A stretch of 64,000 nucleotides of DNA, taken from assembly GCA_002812745.2 (NCBI GenBank), contig NCSJ02000138.1:44025-108024 (forward strand), written 5' to 3'. Source of the stretch: Scytalidium lignicola. Its lineage: Eukaryota; Ascomycota; Leotiomycetes. The position numbers were made by a program, and so were the translations under genes. The notes under the pieces were generated by a model that saw only the letters and a program-made list of their open reading frames with translations, did no database searches and was not told the origin of the DNA. This document shows positions 12,940 through 26,879 of the stretch, in pieces (position 1 is the first letter of the stretch; every line of letters starts with the position of its first letter).

Positions 12940-13634
12940 ATGACTTTCACGATTATAAACTCTGCATTACATATGATGATTTATGGTACAGTATACATAT
13001 ATAATACCTAGATTAGATTTATATTTCATATTCAAACTACAGCATAACATTACAATCGGCCAAATATCAATTGCCGAGTCGAGTCGAGTCGGAGATAACT
13101 AATGACCTCAGAGAAGACCAATAAGTTAAAGCCAAGACCACAGTACAGTATAACGGTGACGGCATCGGGCATCTGGTCGTGGTTAAAAGAGAAAACTCCG
13201 CACCAAAACCGCGGCAGCAAGAGCGAGGGAGTTAGTCAGCCTCAGAATTGCCGGATTGGGATAAACGACCCCTGCCCCATCTTCGACCTTCGGGCAAATC
13301 AGCAAGCAGCGGACACTGTGGGAGACAGTGGGAGAGAATGCTGACAGCCGCAAGTTGGCAGACGCCTTTGGCAGCAACGAGAATAGAGCGGAGAACAAGG
13401 GCCAAGTTCGGCATGCGGCGGACCTGCCCCTCACTAAGGGGAAATCCCGACCTTGCCCCGAATTACTCCAGCCCACCCCTCATTTCCAAAAGCTGATTAG
13501 AGCTATTTCGACCTCTTCTCGTGATGAGACAGCACACAAAACTCCAATCCCCGTAAACAAACACACCAACCTTCTTTCATCAATCATCCATTCAGAAAAA
13601 GTCATCTCTACATCTCCCAATAACAATACGGAAC
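12940..13634. other. Intergenic region upstream of formaldehyde dehydrogenase
   Basis: Non-coding as far as visible. The overlapping short frames on both strands have no recognisable product. It contains (GAGTC)3 at 13076-13090 and a GC-richer part (13180-13450) that is probably the promoter of the class III ADH gene. Confidence 0.6.
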
Positions 13635-15195
<1,561 letters not shown>

Positions 15196-15977
15196 GTATG
15201 AGCAAAGCAAAACACAAAAATAATAAAGTCAAATGTATTTAAAAAGTAGTTGTAGTCACGCAGTTAGCATAAATGGTTAAATTGGCCCGAATGCAATAAT
15301 ATATTTGCGGGACAAAAGAGAGTGTGCAGAGAAAGCTGAAATGGGAATCTTCGTAGTCGTTATTATGTGTGTGTGGCACCTTGTTGGACACCCCTTGCCC
15401 GATACCCCAGACAGGATACAGGAGTCCCGAAATCTTCCTTACCCTGCAGTATGTACCGTAATTAAATGTTGAGGGAGTAATAAATGTCAAGGGTCACAGG
15501 AAAAAAGGCAGAAGCCAAAAATATCATAAAAATCCGATCTTTTGTCAATATTCTNAAAAAAAGCCAAGTTATCGACAGCCCGGCATACTTGCAAAGAACC
15601 TCGACCGATATCCATCAATCCATCCAGATCCAGCCTCAGTACGCCCGCTAAAAGTGGCAATAAATACAAGATTGATGGGATAAACNAAAAAAAGCAAAAC
15701 AGTATNAAAAAAAACTTGAGCTGCTCGATGGCCCACAGCTCATCCATCCAGTCCCAGAACAGAAAAAACAACACGTCTTCTCAAGAATTAAACGCCTCCG
15801 CCGTCCTGGACTCGAAAACCATCTGAACTTTCCCCCCCTTATGCAAATGAGGTCATATCAAATACGCNAAAAAAAAAAAAAAAAAAGGAAAACCACCCCC
15901 AAATNAAAAAGGTTCAGATGCCCAAGGCAATTATTATGCCAAAAAAACACATACTAGAATTATTTCTGATGCGAAAT
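15196..15977. other. Intergenic region between convergent genes
   Basis: Shared 3' space of the ADH and UBL-AN1 genes. It has many A-runs with five single Ns beside them (15555-15905), so the sequence quality is poor here. No gene was recognised. Confidence 0.6.
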
Positions 15978-16814
15978 CTAGATGCCCTTGATAACTTGGG
16001 TTCGCTCTGCATTTAGTTGTGCAGCGTTACGCTCGTGGGATTGCTTCTTGCACTGTTCATCACGTAATATGTCAGTAATTAGATTCTCATCATCAAGGCC
16101 TACAAGCCACCACTGGATGTTTTCCTCATCTCGCTGCCTATTCATCAAGTCGATTTCGTTGTTATTACCATTGTCGTCATCATCACCCACGTTCTCACAG
16201 GATGATGTAAGAGCAGATGAACAACGGCGGAGATGAGAGAACAAAGCAGAAATGGAATCATGATCCGAGGGCCAACTTACGTCCTCTAAGCCATCACACT
16301 TGTGGTCCTCTAATAGCCTGTGCTTCCCGCAGAAATGCCCATTGCAAAATCCACAGTCGCCGATGATGCGCTGCGCACCTTCCCTGCAGTCCTTGTATGA
16401 GCAACGGATCTTCTTTGGTGGCATGCCGCCTCGGAGCGGCGAAGCCAGGTGTATTGTGCTGTCTCGGGTGATGTGGCTCTCGGCCAGAGTGCTGGATGGG
16501 GAGAGGTGTCTGCCTGCGTATACGAGGCGGAGATCTGATGTTGGGAGAGATGTTCGAGCGGAGAGGAGGGTTGTTAAGTTCTCAACGGTGAGGTCTGAAG
16601 GAACGGTCATAGGTATTACTGATAAGGTCGTTAGCTGAGGGTTGCAGGCCGTAAATTGAAGGTGGGATAGGTTATGGAGAGCTGCCTCGGCGGTTGGAGG
16701 CTGGGTGGCTGAGTGGAGTGACTTACTATCGCCTGCGATGTTCTTGACGAAGATCTGGATGGTCTCCGTGAACTCGGGGGAGAGAGATCGAACGCTTGAA
16801 GGAGAGTATGCCAT
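15978..16814 (-). CDS. Ubiquitin-like domain - AN1 zinc finger fusion protein
   Basis: Proposed exons (minus strand): 16814-16727, 16618-16281 and 16052-15978; 166 aa. Residues 19-94 align without gaps to the 76 residues of ubiquitin: QIFVK at 20-24, LVYAG at 61-65, STIHL at 83-87, and LRGG at 91-94. An AN1 finger follows directly: Cys102, 107, 118, 121 and 126, His129, His135, Cys137. The C-terminus is basic (EDCKKQSHERNAAQL). AN1 proteins commonly bind ubiquitin, the proteasome or Cdc48 in proteotoxic stress (family knowledge). Both introns have GTAAGT donors and CTAAC or CTGAC branch points, yet are multiples of three and stop-free, so the unspliced frame is also open. An upstream ATG lies in the same open frame at 16946 (44 extra residues), but 16814 leads straight into the UBL. 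Splicing is inferred from ubiquitin and AN1 family continuity. Confidence 0.85.
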   Translation of the reverse strand: MAYSPSSVRSLSPEFTETIQIFVKNIAGDSKSLHSATQPPTAEAALHNLSHLQFTACNPQLTTLSVIPMTVPSDLTVENLTTLLSARTSLPTSDLRLVYAGRHLSPSSTLAESHITRDSTIHLASPLRGGMPPKKIRCSYKDCREGAQRIIGDCGFCNGHFCGKHRLLEDHKCDGLEDVSWPSDHDSISALFSHLRRCSSALTSSCENVGDDDDNGNNNEIDLMNRQRDEENIQWWLVGLDDENLITDILRDEQCKKQSHERNAAQLNAERTQVIKGI

Positions 16815-19800
16815 GTTTGTTCTTCTGATGTTGGATGTGGATCGGTGGTGTTGACGAGTGACGGTGTGTACTTGTGACCTTGTATACGAGATAAGAGCGA
16901 TAGCAGATGGCAGAGCTCGAGCGGGTGGAAAGGTTGATGCTGTCAATGGGGTTCCTGCGGTGATGGAGAGATAGAGTGAATGGAGCAGAGCAGATTGCTT
17001 ATGTTGACGAGGTCATATATACTAGAGGAGAAGTATCGGAGGGAGGAAGGAAGGGAAGAAGAGGGAGGATGGAGGCGAAGGTCATGGATGGATTGCTCAT
17101 GCCTCAGGGACCGTGAGTCTAGTGAGCCTAGTGACTCTGGCTGGTTCAGGCTGGCTCTAGTCTCGATTGGGATTCAGTCCGGATCGGAGCGGCCACGGAG
17201 GGTGAGGGGGGGTGTGGCTGGAGCACAGAATTAGCGCTTCGAGTAGACGAAGGTAGCGACAATTTGTTGAAGGGCGGATGGCGGAAGGGCGGGAAGGCGG
17301 CGAAGAGGGCAAATCAACGACCAGCTCCAGCAGTTTGGGCTCCATAACCAACGGGGAAACGTAACATTGTGAACGTCTGCGAGAAGGAAGAAGGATGTGA
17401 AAGGAGGAGCATCAAGATCAAGAGCAGTAACTGGTGGCTGGCAATTGGGAAGATCAGCCAAGAGAAAGAGAGAGAGAGAGACCCAGCCCCAGAAAGGGAG
17501 CTTCCAGTCACGCGAAGCCTCGTCCCATCATCGACATCGCAGGGTCCTCACGGCTCGACAGATGCGCACCCAACGTCGTCTAATGGAGTTATATCGCCTG
17601 CAGACCCTCTTTCTGCGTGTCACATCCAGACCCATTCTCAATTGTGCTCGTCGGCGCTCAGACGGTGCCCGCCAGGTTGATCGTATTTGGCTGTGCTGGC
17701 ATGGCCCAGACACGTCACCTTAATGGGCTGGGTCTGCCAGACGATCTTGGATGCTCGTTCCCCAATAAACCCAATAAATGCCCATGGCTGTGCCAGACAC
17801 AATATCCAAGTGCTTGCGCGCTCTTGACGCTTTCACGCTTTTGCCTGCAGTTGCATATCTCAAATCCCGTCCACCTCACGAAAGAGAGCATCTGTGCCAA
17901 CACCGCCCGGCACAAAGACACAGACAGACAGATGGCCGGGACAAAGCAACCTGATGCAGTGATTTCAGCCACGGCTACTAATCTAAACCGCCGTGCAGAA
18001 TACTGTATCATGTTGGACTGCTGTCAATCATCTTGCGCTACTCGGTCCCTCATCTCAATAATCTCACCGCATCGAAGTCCAGACGACTGGATGGATACGC
18101 TGGTGCATTGACCCCCCCGGGTGCGAGGCTAGCGATTAGATTTAGAATCCCAGAGAATGCAGGCGCTTATATATGCCTGAGGCACAAAATCGCAGGCCCA
18201 GTACGGTATTTTGCACGAGACTTTGAACTTCATTTTATTATTCATCCCGCTAGATGGTGATGATGAAGGTTGGTTGATGTGAGAAATGACTGGCGCAGGA
18301 AATTCCCGAGGGATCCACTCTGGAGCCACCCAGCTCACGTATCCATCCACTCTTCCTAACAGCTTATGTTATCATCCTTCCAACCTTGTTGTACTGTGCA
18401 GCAGCATCGTGATTGCCAAAGTTCACTCCAAGGGTTTGAAAGACATCCGCGGACTCACAAGTTTTGCCAGAATGTGTTTTACCACCCAAGAACGGTTGCT
18501 TTGGATCCGGGTTGCCGGCACGTGGTTGTTTTTCAAAGCGGCATAGCACATCCTTTTAGCTTTTGATATTCACACGGCTTCCGGCAGACTCGCAACTTCC
18601 TTCTTCCTTGTTTCGTGCTTCTAGAACCTCCATCTGCCGTTGTGTGGCAAAATCCCAGAGAATCGTCGACCACAAAGCAGAAGTGACACTTGGGACACCT
18701 CCATGGTAACTGATTCCAGACCAAGGACCCCTCGGGTGTCAGCTCTCGTAATATGATTTTTGCCTTGAAATCTTCACAAACATTTCGCCGGCTTCTCAGC
18801 CACACCGTCATCCCTGCCAGCCTTCTCTGCAGCGGCACTCCCGAATCAGCCTCCCTCTGCCAGATCGGGTCTTCCTTTGTGCGTTGGCCAATGGATCTGG
18901 CGGGAAATAGAAGTTGCGATTTCAAGATCCGTTGCCACCCAATCGCTCCAATCCTGGCCAGCAAGTCCCGGCAGGTCAACCTCCTCTGGTATGCATGTCT
19001 GCCTTTCTGCTTTGAAGGATGTGCAGTACCCCGTGATGAATATCAAATATAATCTAGGAGAAGTACAAAGCCGTGAAACCAATCCCAGAATGGTACTGTA
19101 CTGTACTGTACTGTAGAAGTCCATGGATGATCAGCATCGATAGTTCGGGCTAATCAAAGACCAATATCGAAATGTCCGAGCTAAATCCTATCAAAGAATC
19201 AATCGTTAGGAAAAGCAACCATAACAATAGACCCGATACAAGCGAAAGATCAAGATCAATAATGGGGGGAAAGATCAGCCTAATAGAAAGCCCACTCTTA
19301 ACGGTAATGCACAGCATTTGCAACCAACGTGANCCCCCCCCTTCCTACAATTGAACAAGTACACGCCGCATGTCGGCATGACTATCTCCCTTTTGGGTTT
19401 TTCCTGCTGGTCATGATGCGTTAAAAACGTAGAGCCAGCTCACTGGAAAGAGAGAAGATGAATTAAAAAAAAAAACTTGAGTAGGAAGGAAACATGGGTG
19501 AACTGCATTATGCATCATGCACATACGACGCAGGTTTCTGATTCGAACAAGTCAGGTGATATTTCCCGGCCTTTGGATACCGAGTTATGCTCGCTCGTTC
19601 TTGCATGGGGGAGAGCAGGATATGGATGTCTCCTCCTGCGAGAAGGGTCCCTTTTCTCTTTCCTTTAGAGAGAAAGTTTGGCGTTGAATCCTTTTCTTCC
19701 ATGTGACTTCTCTTAATTTTTCGGACGTTGTATTGCCATTCACTTCGTCTCCTTCATGTGATGAAGGACNTTTTTTCGAAGTAGTCTATATACTTGATAT

Positions 19801-20115
19801 CTTTACCTGTTAAAATCGATCTCGATCTCAGATTGACAGCGTCCATATTCGGACATATATTTTAATTGGATGCATTCTAGTTACAAACCAAAATAACTTG
19901 TTTGATCACTTTTGGCTAACCTATGCTGTTTACATATGCATTCTACATCGGGACAGGGGTGTGCGTGCTAATAAATATACCAGATACCAAATACCAAATA
20001 CCAAAAACAAAAGAAAAATAACATAGCATGTGATAATATATGCTCTAGCTTATGAGCTCTAATAGAATGCAAATTCTCCCATTACGCCTCGCCTAGGGGA
20101 TATCATAACTTCGTC
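16815..20115. other. Intergenic region (3.3 kb)
   Basis: Lies between the 5' end of the UBL-AN1 gene and the 3' end of ATG2. There is a GA repeat at 17468-17480, a GC-richer part (17240-18000), a GTACT tandem at 19093-19115 and (ATACCAA)3 at 19984-20004. Several overlapping frames of up to 164 codons occur on both strands. None has a recognisable motif, and the longest minus frame (18533-18979) lacks an early ATG. No gene is called. Confidence 0.55.
19093..19115. repeat. GTACT tandem (GTACTGTACTGTACTG..., 23 bp)
   Basis: Four full copies plus a partial copy of the pentamer GTACT, directly adjoining unique sequence. It is the tandem form of the dispersed GTACTGTAC motif found elsewhere in the window. 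Confidence 0.85.
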
Positions 20116-23100
20116 TCAGTGTTTCTTGTATTTCTACAAAACCCGCATTAGTAAGACGTAAACCTATGAAATGATTAATATTATGAAAATGTATCACTTA
20201 CTGCATCAGCTCTCTGCAGATTCACAGGATCAAGAGAGTTCGTGGCACCCATTAGGACCTGGCCACTAGCTTTTGCGACCCCAATAGCCGGTCTCAGTAT
20301 CACTGTAGGTGCGTGCTTCCGTACAGCCCGTAATATTCCAGCGGCTGAACCACCTTCCATGGCTTCTCCCGGTACCGCAATGACTGCGTCTCGAGCAAGG
20401 AGGAGATCACGTTGCAGACCGGCATAACCTCCCCTGAGACCCTGCAGTACACCAACCGGCTGATTAGCGTAGAGACTGATCTGCTTAGTTTCTTCCTCCG
20501 AATCATCATCTTCTAAGCCCATTCTAGAAGACCCTTCATTCTCGCCAAGAAGCTCCTCCGCACTTTGAAGCACCGTCTGAACGCCAATAGCAACTTTAGC
20601 CCCCAGCTTGACTAATTCTGTCCCCGTGGTCCTTGCAAATGCAGCAGCTCCCTTTGATATGCTGCGAACTATTCGTCCATCCTTCTTGTACTCCTGCATA
20701 GGAACTACGACAAGATCCTTGAACCCACCTCCAACATTAACCAGGGATCTAACTGGTGCAATACCTGCTAGGATACCAGGCAGTTGGTTTCTCTTAATAT
20801 CTGGCATCCATATATCATTGAGCGTCTTCCCAAGTTTATCAAACCCCGAGATTCCATATATGATAGTGTGCCTCAAAACCATATCGGCTTCATCTAAAAT
20901 CAGGAAGTTCATGAATTCAGTTGTGTGACCGGAGCGAAGCCCAGCGTAATCCACCCGTTTTGGCTTGAAATCCAACTTGACCTGCACCGAGTTCACTTCC
21001 ACCCTCTGCAAGAATGGGACATCACCCGTTGAGGTAGAATTGCTGGCATTATTATCTTTGAACTCAAAGAATCTAGTGATGAAATCCAAGGCGTCTTGAT
21101 CTACATGAAGACGTAGAGGCAATACTGTGGCCTTGAGGACAATCTCTGCAGCCGCAAGTTCGGGAATAGGCTTAACATTGAGAATCTCAATATGGATCAT
21201 GTTGGCACCAGTTTCCCTTTCTCCAGCGTCTTGCATGTATGTTGCAAACTTCCTCCATGTCGAAGTTGGTATATGATCATAGATCTCGAAATCATGCACG
21301 CGTACGTCGATAGAACTTTGGTTTTCACCAGTGCCAGGAGGGAATGTGACCATATCAACATTGACTCCCCTGAGCTCAAAAGTAATCTTGTGGTGCTTAC
21401 TCCTATTCAGACGCAGGCCCTTACCCTTGGGTCTACGTGGGCCACCTTGTCTACTTGACGAAGCAGATACAACAGTGGTTGCAATAGATTCTGTTTCGGT
21501 GGCATTATCGTTTAAGTCTTGATTAATAGCCGCAGCAAGTTCTCGAGGATCTCGATTTGCAGGTATGCCGATATAGATAGAGTTAAATAAGAAATCTCCT
21601 ATTACTGTCTCCTCATCATCTATATCCTGGTCAAATGCAGGACGTCTGTCAGAGCGAGCTCGCCTTTCTATCGCCTTCGATTCGACATCCTGGACAGCCT
21701 TTGTAATTGTATCGCGTGTATGTTGCCAGTCATAACCATCGAAGAGATTCCAGATGATATGTACATCCCGAATACGCACTGTCAGAGGACTTTTAAGCAC
21801 TTTGGAGTCAGCCGATCTATCATACGTGTTTCTTGCTGAGTTCCATCTATGAGCTGTCCCTTCAATTATGGATTGAGAGCCAAAATGATCTTCTTGGAAT
21901 TCTAGAGGCTCATCTGCTTCAAGTTCTAGTGGGGCAACAAAACTTTCAAGCAAAACTCCGTCGGCTGTGTCTCGAACTGACAGCTGTAGAGAAGATAAGG
22001 ACTTATCATCAGTATCTTCTCTAACGGCCTCATGATACGGTTCTTGAGGATCTTCTTCATAATAGTGCGAGTCGAAACCAAGGCCTTGACCTTCGCTTGA
22101 TGCCTCGTCGCTCAGTGAAGCTTCTTCAATGATGCCAAAATCATCATCGAAATTATAGGTACCTTCCGCAGTACCAAAAGCATCACCGGACAGAGATGCA
22201 AGGAGGTCCTTGACTGGAATGACCTTGGTGCGATACTTAATTTCCTTACTCGGTGGTGTTGGTGGCGCCAAGCCGTTCAGAACAGATATCAATGTCTGAG
22301 TTGAGTCTGCGCACGTCTCCAGGACAAAAAGATCATCGCGAAGCTCCACATCAATCGTACTCTCTCCATCCTCGCTCTTCCTAATCTCGACGTTTGCTTT
22401 CGCTGAAGAGATATAGCTGACAGAAACGAATCCAGTTGCACAGATATCAGCAACTTGACTGCTGCCGCCGTCAAAAGACCGTCGTCGTGGTTTTCCAAGA
22501 TCTCCCGTTCTTATATTTGCAACATTGTCGATCACAAGTAACGACGCCTTCTTCAGTTCACCGGTAGCGCTTGTCTTCTGTTCACTTGGTAACATGGCAG
22601 AAAGGTGTGCTTCTGTGAGCACGAGCAGGATCTTAGATGGCAGACCTAATGGATTCAAACCAATGATACAATCTCGAACAACAACATCGACCGTCAAAGG
22701 TTTTGAAGTAGAACTACTGTTAGCACCGTCTTTGAGTGGCTGCTCTATAGTTTTGTGGAGAATTTTGGACCGTGTGAGATCCGTAATAGTAGCTACAGAA
22801 GCAGTAAGCCCTGCAGAAAGGTCCTCCACAGTGGCATTTTCTGACAGACCAAGCAAGACCATGAGTGTAGGGACTCTGTACTCTATCTTCAGATTCCAAA
22901 GTTTGACTTTCACAACAGGCTCCATTTCGTCACCAATCATTCGTGCCATTATTGCTGGTGCTCGTGAGCCCAGTTCTCGTAACTCCACAGCAGTAGCAAT
23001 ACCAAGCAGCTCTTCAGAGGTATTACGGTGGATTGAGATGGCGTTGACACTAAGAGCTACGAGGGATGGTATGGTGATCTGAGCTACCTCAATATCCTTG

Positions 23101-26100
23101 GATCTAAGCTGGATGGTGCCAACAGAATTGTTGATGTCAATATTGGCATCGAGATTGCGAACCAAAATCAAAGACAGCAATCCGGGCCGGTCATCCTCAG
23201 GAAGATACTTTGCTACCGTAGACAGTCGTGAAAGCTCCTCACCTAGCTCTGGAAGGTAACCCAGCTCATCCAACTTACTTACTCGCATCTTTATGTCATC
23301 TATCGTAAGCCTTGCCACCGCTCCTTGCTTTCGTTGTCGCAAAAGAGTATCAAGCAATATATCGTCATCTTCATCATATCTGGCTTTGGAAGGTGTAATG
23401 AGATCTAAAAGTCGATCCAGATCGTTGCCTGTTGGTGATGGGACGTATTCGATGCGCGTTGATGTAATATCTACCACAATAGCTGGATCATTATTAGACC
23501 GCCTCAGATGCGGACCAGCCAACATAATCTTCTGTATACTGACGCCTACTCCTTCATCACGACTAACAATCTTCAGAGTAGATGTCTCAACCCCTATACT
23601 ACACTCCGTACCAATAATGTCAAGGATGAAGCCACCGATTCTTGCATCTACCTTGTTCTGCGCAACAGCAGACTTATCCTCAGGTGTTATAGGAGCTTCA
23701 AATCGAACCCCACGAGGCTTTGGCTTTCCTGGGCTGGTAGCTGTAACGGTGGCGTTCGATACCATGGAACTTCCTAGATTTAATACACTGCTCAGTCCAC
23801 CAAACCAGCTGAAGGTCTCATCAAGCCTTTGTAGATCTATTGATACATGAATTGGAAGTGTCAGGATTTCACAGCGCGTTGTATCCGATGTTTGCAATAA
23901 ATTGATGCATATATCAACACCTCTTGAAGCTGCTAGATCGCGAACTGAGGCTCGCATCTGGAGACTTGAATCAAACGATATCATATTCTCTTGAGCATAA
24001 CCAAACGTAAACTTCTTCAGCATCAGAGTTGTTTTCGTCCATGATTGAGTGGCCGTTTTTGAAATGCTCAGACCTCTTAGGGTAGTTTGTAATAGTACAT
24101 CGGTGTCTGGAATGTCGACTAATCGAACTCCTTCAGGAGAGGCAGAAGCTACTGTACCTTGAAGTCTCTCCAGGAACTTAACTGATATTTGGCCAATATC
24201 AAGCTTCATATCAGTCTTGTCTGAAACAGGCTCAGGACTTTTTGTATCAGATTTTGATGTTGAAGGGTCCTGCTTCAAAAGGCTCTCGAACATCTGGAAG
24301 AGTTTAAAGATGATCCTTCCAACAGAGACGTCAAATTGTAGGGAAATGTGACCAAGATGTAACTCAATAGAACCATCTGGCTTTGGAGTTTCCTTCTTTG
24401 GAAGTGCAGTCGGTCTAGCAGTCGCAACTGGTGAACGTGGAGGAGATGGGGATGATTTCGGTGGTAGTTCAGTTGAAAAAGCACCGGGAATATTAATCGA
24501 TACGGAATGAGAACCAAAACTGTTTCTTCTGACTTCTTCACCTGATAACGCATTTTCTGAGAATACATAGGAAGAGTCCATCGTGGTGTCAGGGCTAATC
24601 GAAGGTACGTATAACGCAACTTGGTCAAGGTCGAATATTTGCTTCATAATTCGCGAGTCATAATTAGATGATGTGCTGGACTTTTCTGAGACATCGCTCC
24701 TTGATTCGGGTAGAGAAGGAGCTTGAGGTGGTCCTGATGGTGAAGGAGACGTTTGAATTGGTTGCGTAGGGGATTTCGTGGCAGTTTCTGTCGACCTGAC
24801 TAGATCATCTACGTGAATAGAAGAGTCCTGCCTGCTATGATCCTGAGTAGCTTCTGGTGTATTTAGCGGTTGTGGATCTTGCTCGGTATGAGCCTCCAAA
24901 TCACCACTGGCGGATATAGAACCTGCGCTTTTATTGGTGGACTGGAACATATCTTCCTGCTCCTCAGCTGACATAGATAAACCATGTGATAAAGCACTCA
25001 TATACATACTTTCCGCATCTTCGTGGCTGAATAATTGAGACTGTGCAAGATATTCATCTGCAGCAGAATCAACTTCATCGACCAATTCTTTCCTGGAGTT
25101 TTCATCATCTGCGTTGCGGGGTGCAGACGTACTCAAATCTGTAGGTCTAGATTGAATTGGAGGGAGGGATGGTTGGGATTGCGAGACTCTTCCTTGGGAA
25201 AACCGCGGATGATGTTTGATGGGGAGAATACTGGAATGCGGCATAGCACGCTCAATAGCTTCGTTATCTCTGACGTCTTCAAAAGACGCTAAACCCGCAC
25301 CAGGAATATTAGGAATATGAATTGAGGCTCTCGGAGTTGAGAGTGTTGATTTCGTTTTCGAGTCTACTTGAAGGTCTCCGATCAAGCCAGAATATGCAGT
25401 GTCTCTCTCATCATTCTCTGGATTATCCAAAAATTGGCTTTCGGACATATGATCTGTGTAGAGTCTATCATTGAAAATGCTACCACCCATAGCACTCTCA
25501 TGAGGTCCTCGAAAACTGCCCGACCTGTCCATGTGATCACCATCCTCGGACGCATCATCAAAACGGCCACTATCACTAGCAACTATTGAAGCCTGTAAAG
25601 GGGGTGATTGATGCGGTGAGTGTATGGATGATCTTGAGGAATTCAAGGATGTCGGAGAACCTATCCTAGTAGGAGTTCTTGATTCCTCCTCTTGAAAGGT
25701 AGGTTTGTCGGGAACATCTTCTTCAGTTCCATGGGTACTTGTAGGTGGTTTAGGAAGCGGTGTATTGTCATCAAATACACTAGAATGTGTAATAGATGGC
25801 GAAGGAATCCCTGACGACCGAGCAAGGTTCGAGAATACATTGGCCTCTGATATTAAAACACCTCGTATTTTACTGAGATGTATAACTCGTTTTCCTTCCT
25901 TGGGCAAATATTTCTCACGGCCGCCATTTGAGTCCAAGTTCTCATCTAATCTGACCGTGACACCCTCAATGTCAATATCATCAATCTTCAGCTGCACAGT
26001 TAGGGGGTCAGTTCCTTGAGGCGATGTTGACTGACTAGTGTCGTTTGGCAGATCAACGTCCAGGCTAACTGTAATTCCTCGAATTCTAACCTGCAAGCGA

Positions 26101-26879
26101 TCCACGATTCCCTGTAAGAATCTAGCCATAAACCCCGGAAGAGTAAGGGTAGTTCCAGTCCCTATCGGCACGTCTATTTCTCCGTCATCACTATCGATGC
26201 TCGATGCCGCAAGATCTTCAGATTGTGACATTATAGCAGCTTCAAGCTCTGCTGTTTCTTCTCTCGGTTCCGTCTCCAGAAATGACTGAGCAAGATCAAC
26301 AGCCCTTGGGATAACAGGCTCTGAATCGACTTCTTCGTCTCCATCCTCCACATCCTCATCTGTCTTGGAATCCTGCCTCGTATCAGGAGAAGCACCGTAA
26401 GGTTGGCCACTCTCCGCCCATCTAGAGTGTGAAGACTTTCGCTTTTGGCGTAGATCTTTGTTCGGTTTTGAAGGGGTCGTCGGTCGGTCTGATTTAGACT
26501 GCACCCGCAACTGAGATTCCACGCCCTCTACCTCAACCAATATCGGGCTGCTATAGATATCTACTGGAATTGTAAGGCGAAGTAAGAGGATTCGGGATTT
26601 GGAGAGCTTTAGGGACTCAGGTAGCTGGAGAAGACTTTCGAGCTTCTAGAATGACAACCTGTGCTTAGTAGGGCATCCAAACCGGTATGTGGAGAGAGCT
26701 ACCTTCTGTTGTAATCCAACATCTCTAAACTCAAACGTACTATTCTTCCCAAATACGATATCCAAGTTCTCTAAATCTAGGTCCTTCACATCGAGGATGT
26801 CTAGCCGTGATAGAGCGAACTGAAGCAGCCTCTTCGGCATCGAGGAAGCCTGGAAGTAGGCTTGGAAGTATGACGCCAT
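20116..26879 (-). CDS. ATG2: Autophagy-related protein 2 (lipid transfer protein)
   Basis: Atg2 bridges ER exit sites and the growing phagophore with Atg18 and Atg9 and moves phospholipids in bulk (established family role). Exons 26879-26703, 26645-20202 and 20133-20116 give 2212 aa, a usual length. The N-terminal chorein-like part starts [20 protein letters not shown] and continues across the first junction as [17 protein letters not shown]. The middle (about residues 45-650) carries long Ser/acid-rich, probably disordered stretches. The conserved CAD/C-terminal region is visible around [20 protein letters not shown] and [18 protein letters not shown]. The last exon is only 18 nt and supplies the ending KYKKH, typical of the family; reading through its donor instead ends in SDTFS. 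The last intron has a TACTAAT branch point. Confidence 0.95.

Noticed and set aside
16619..16726. UBL-AN1 gene as one 322-codon exon (from 16946)
   Set aside because: The frame is open, but the UBL then carries a 36-residue break exactly bounded by GTAAGT and CAG with a CTAAC branch point. Splicing gives a gapless ubiquitin alignment.
18533..18979. 148-codon minus-strand frame with a CPKCHFCF motif
   Set aside because: No early ATG (it opens on TTG), no known family, and other frames overlap it on the opposite strand. The CxxC pair alone is weak evidence.
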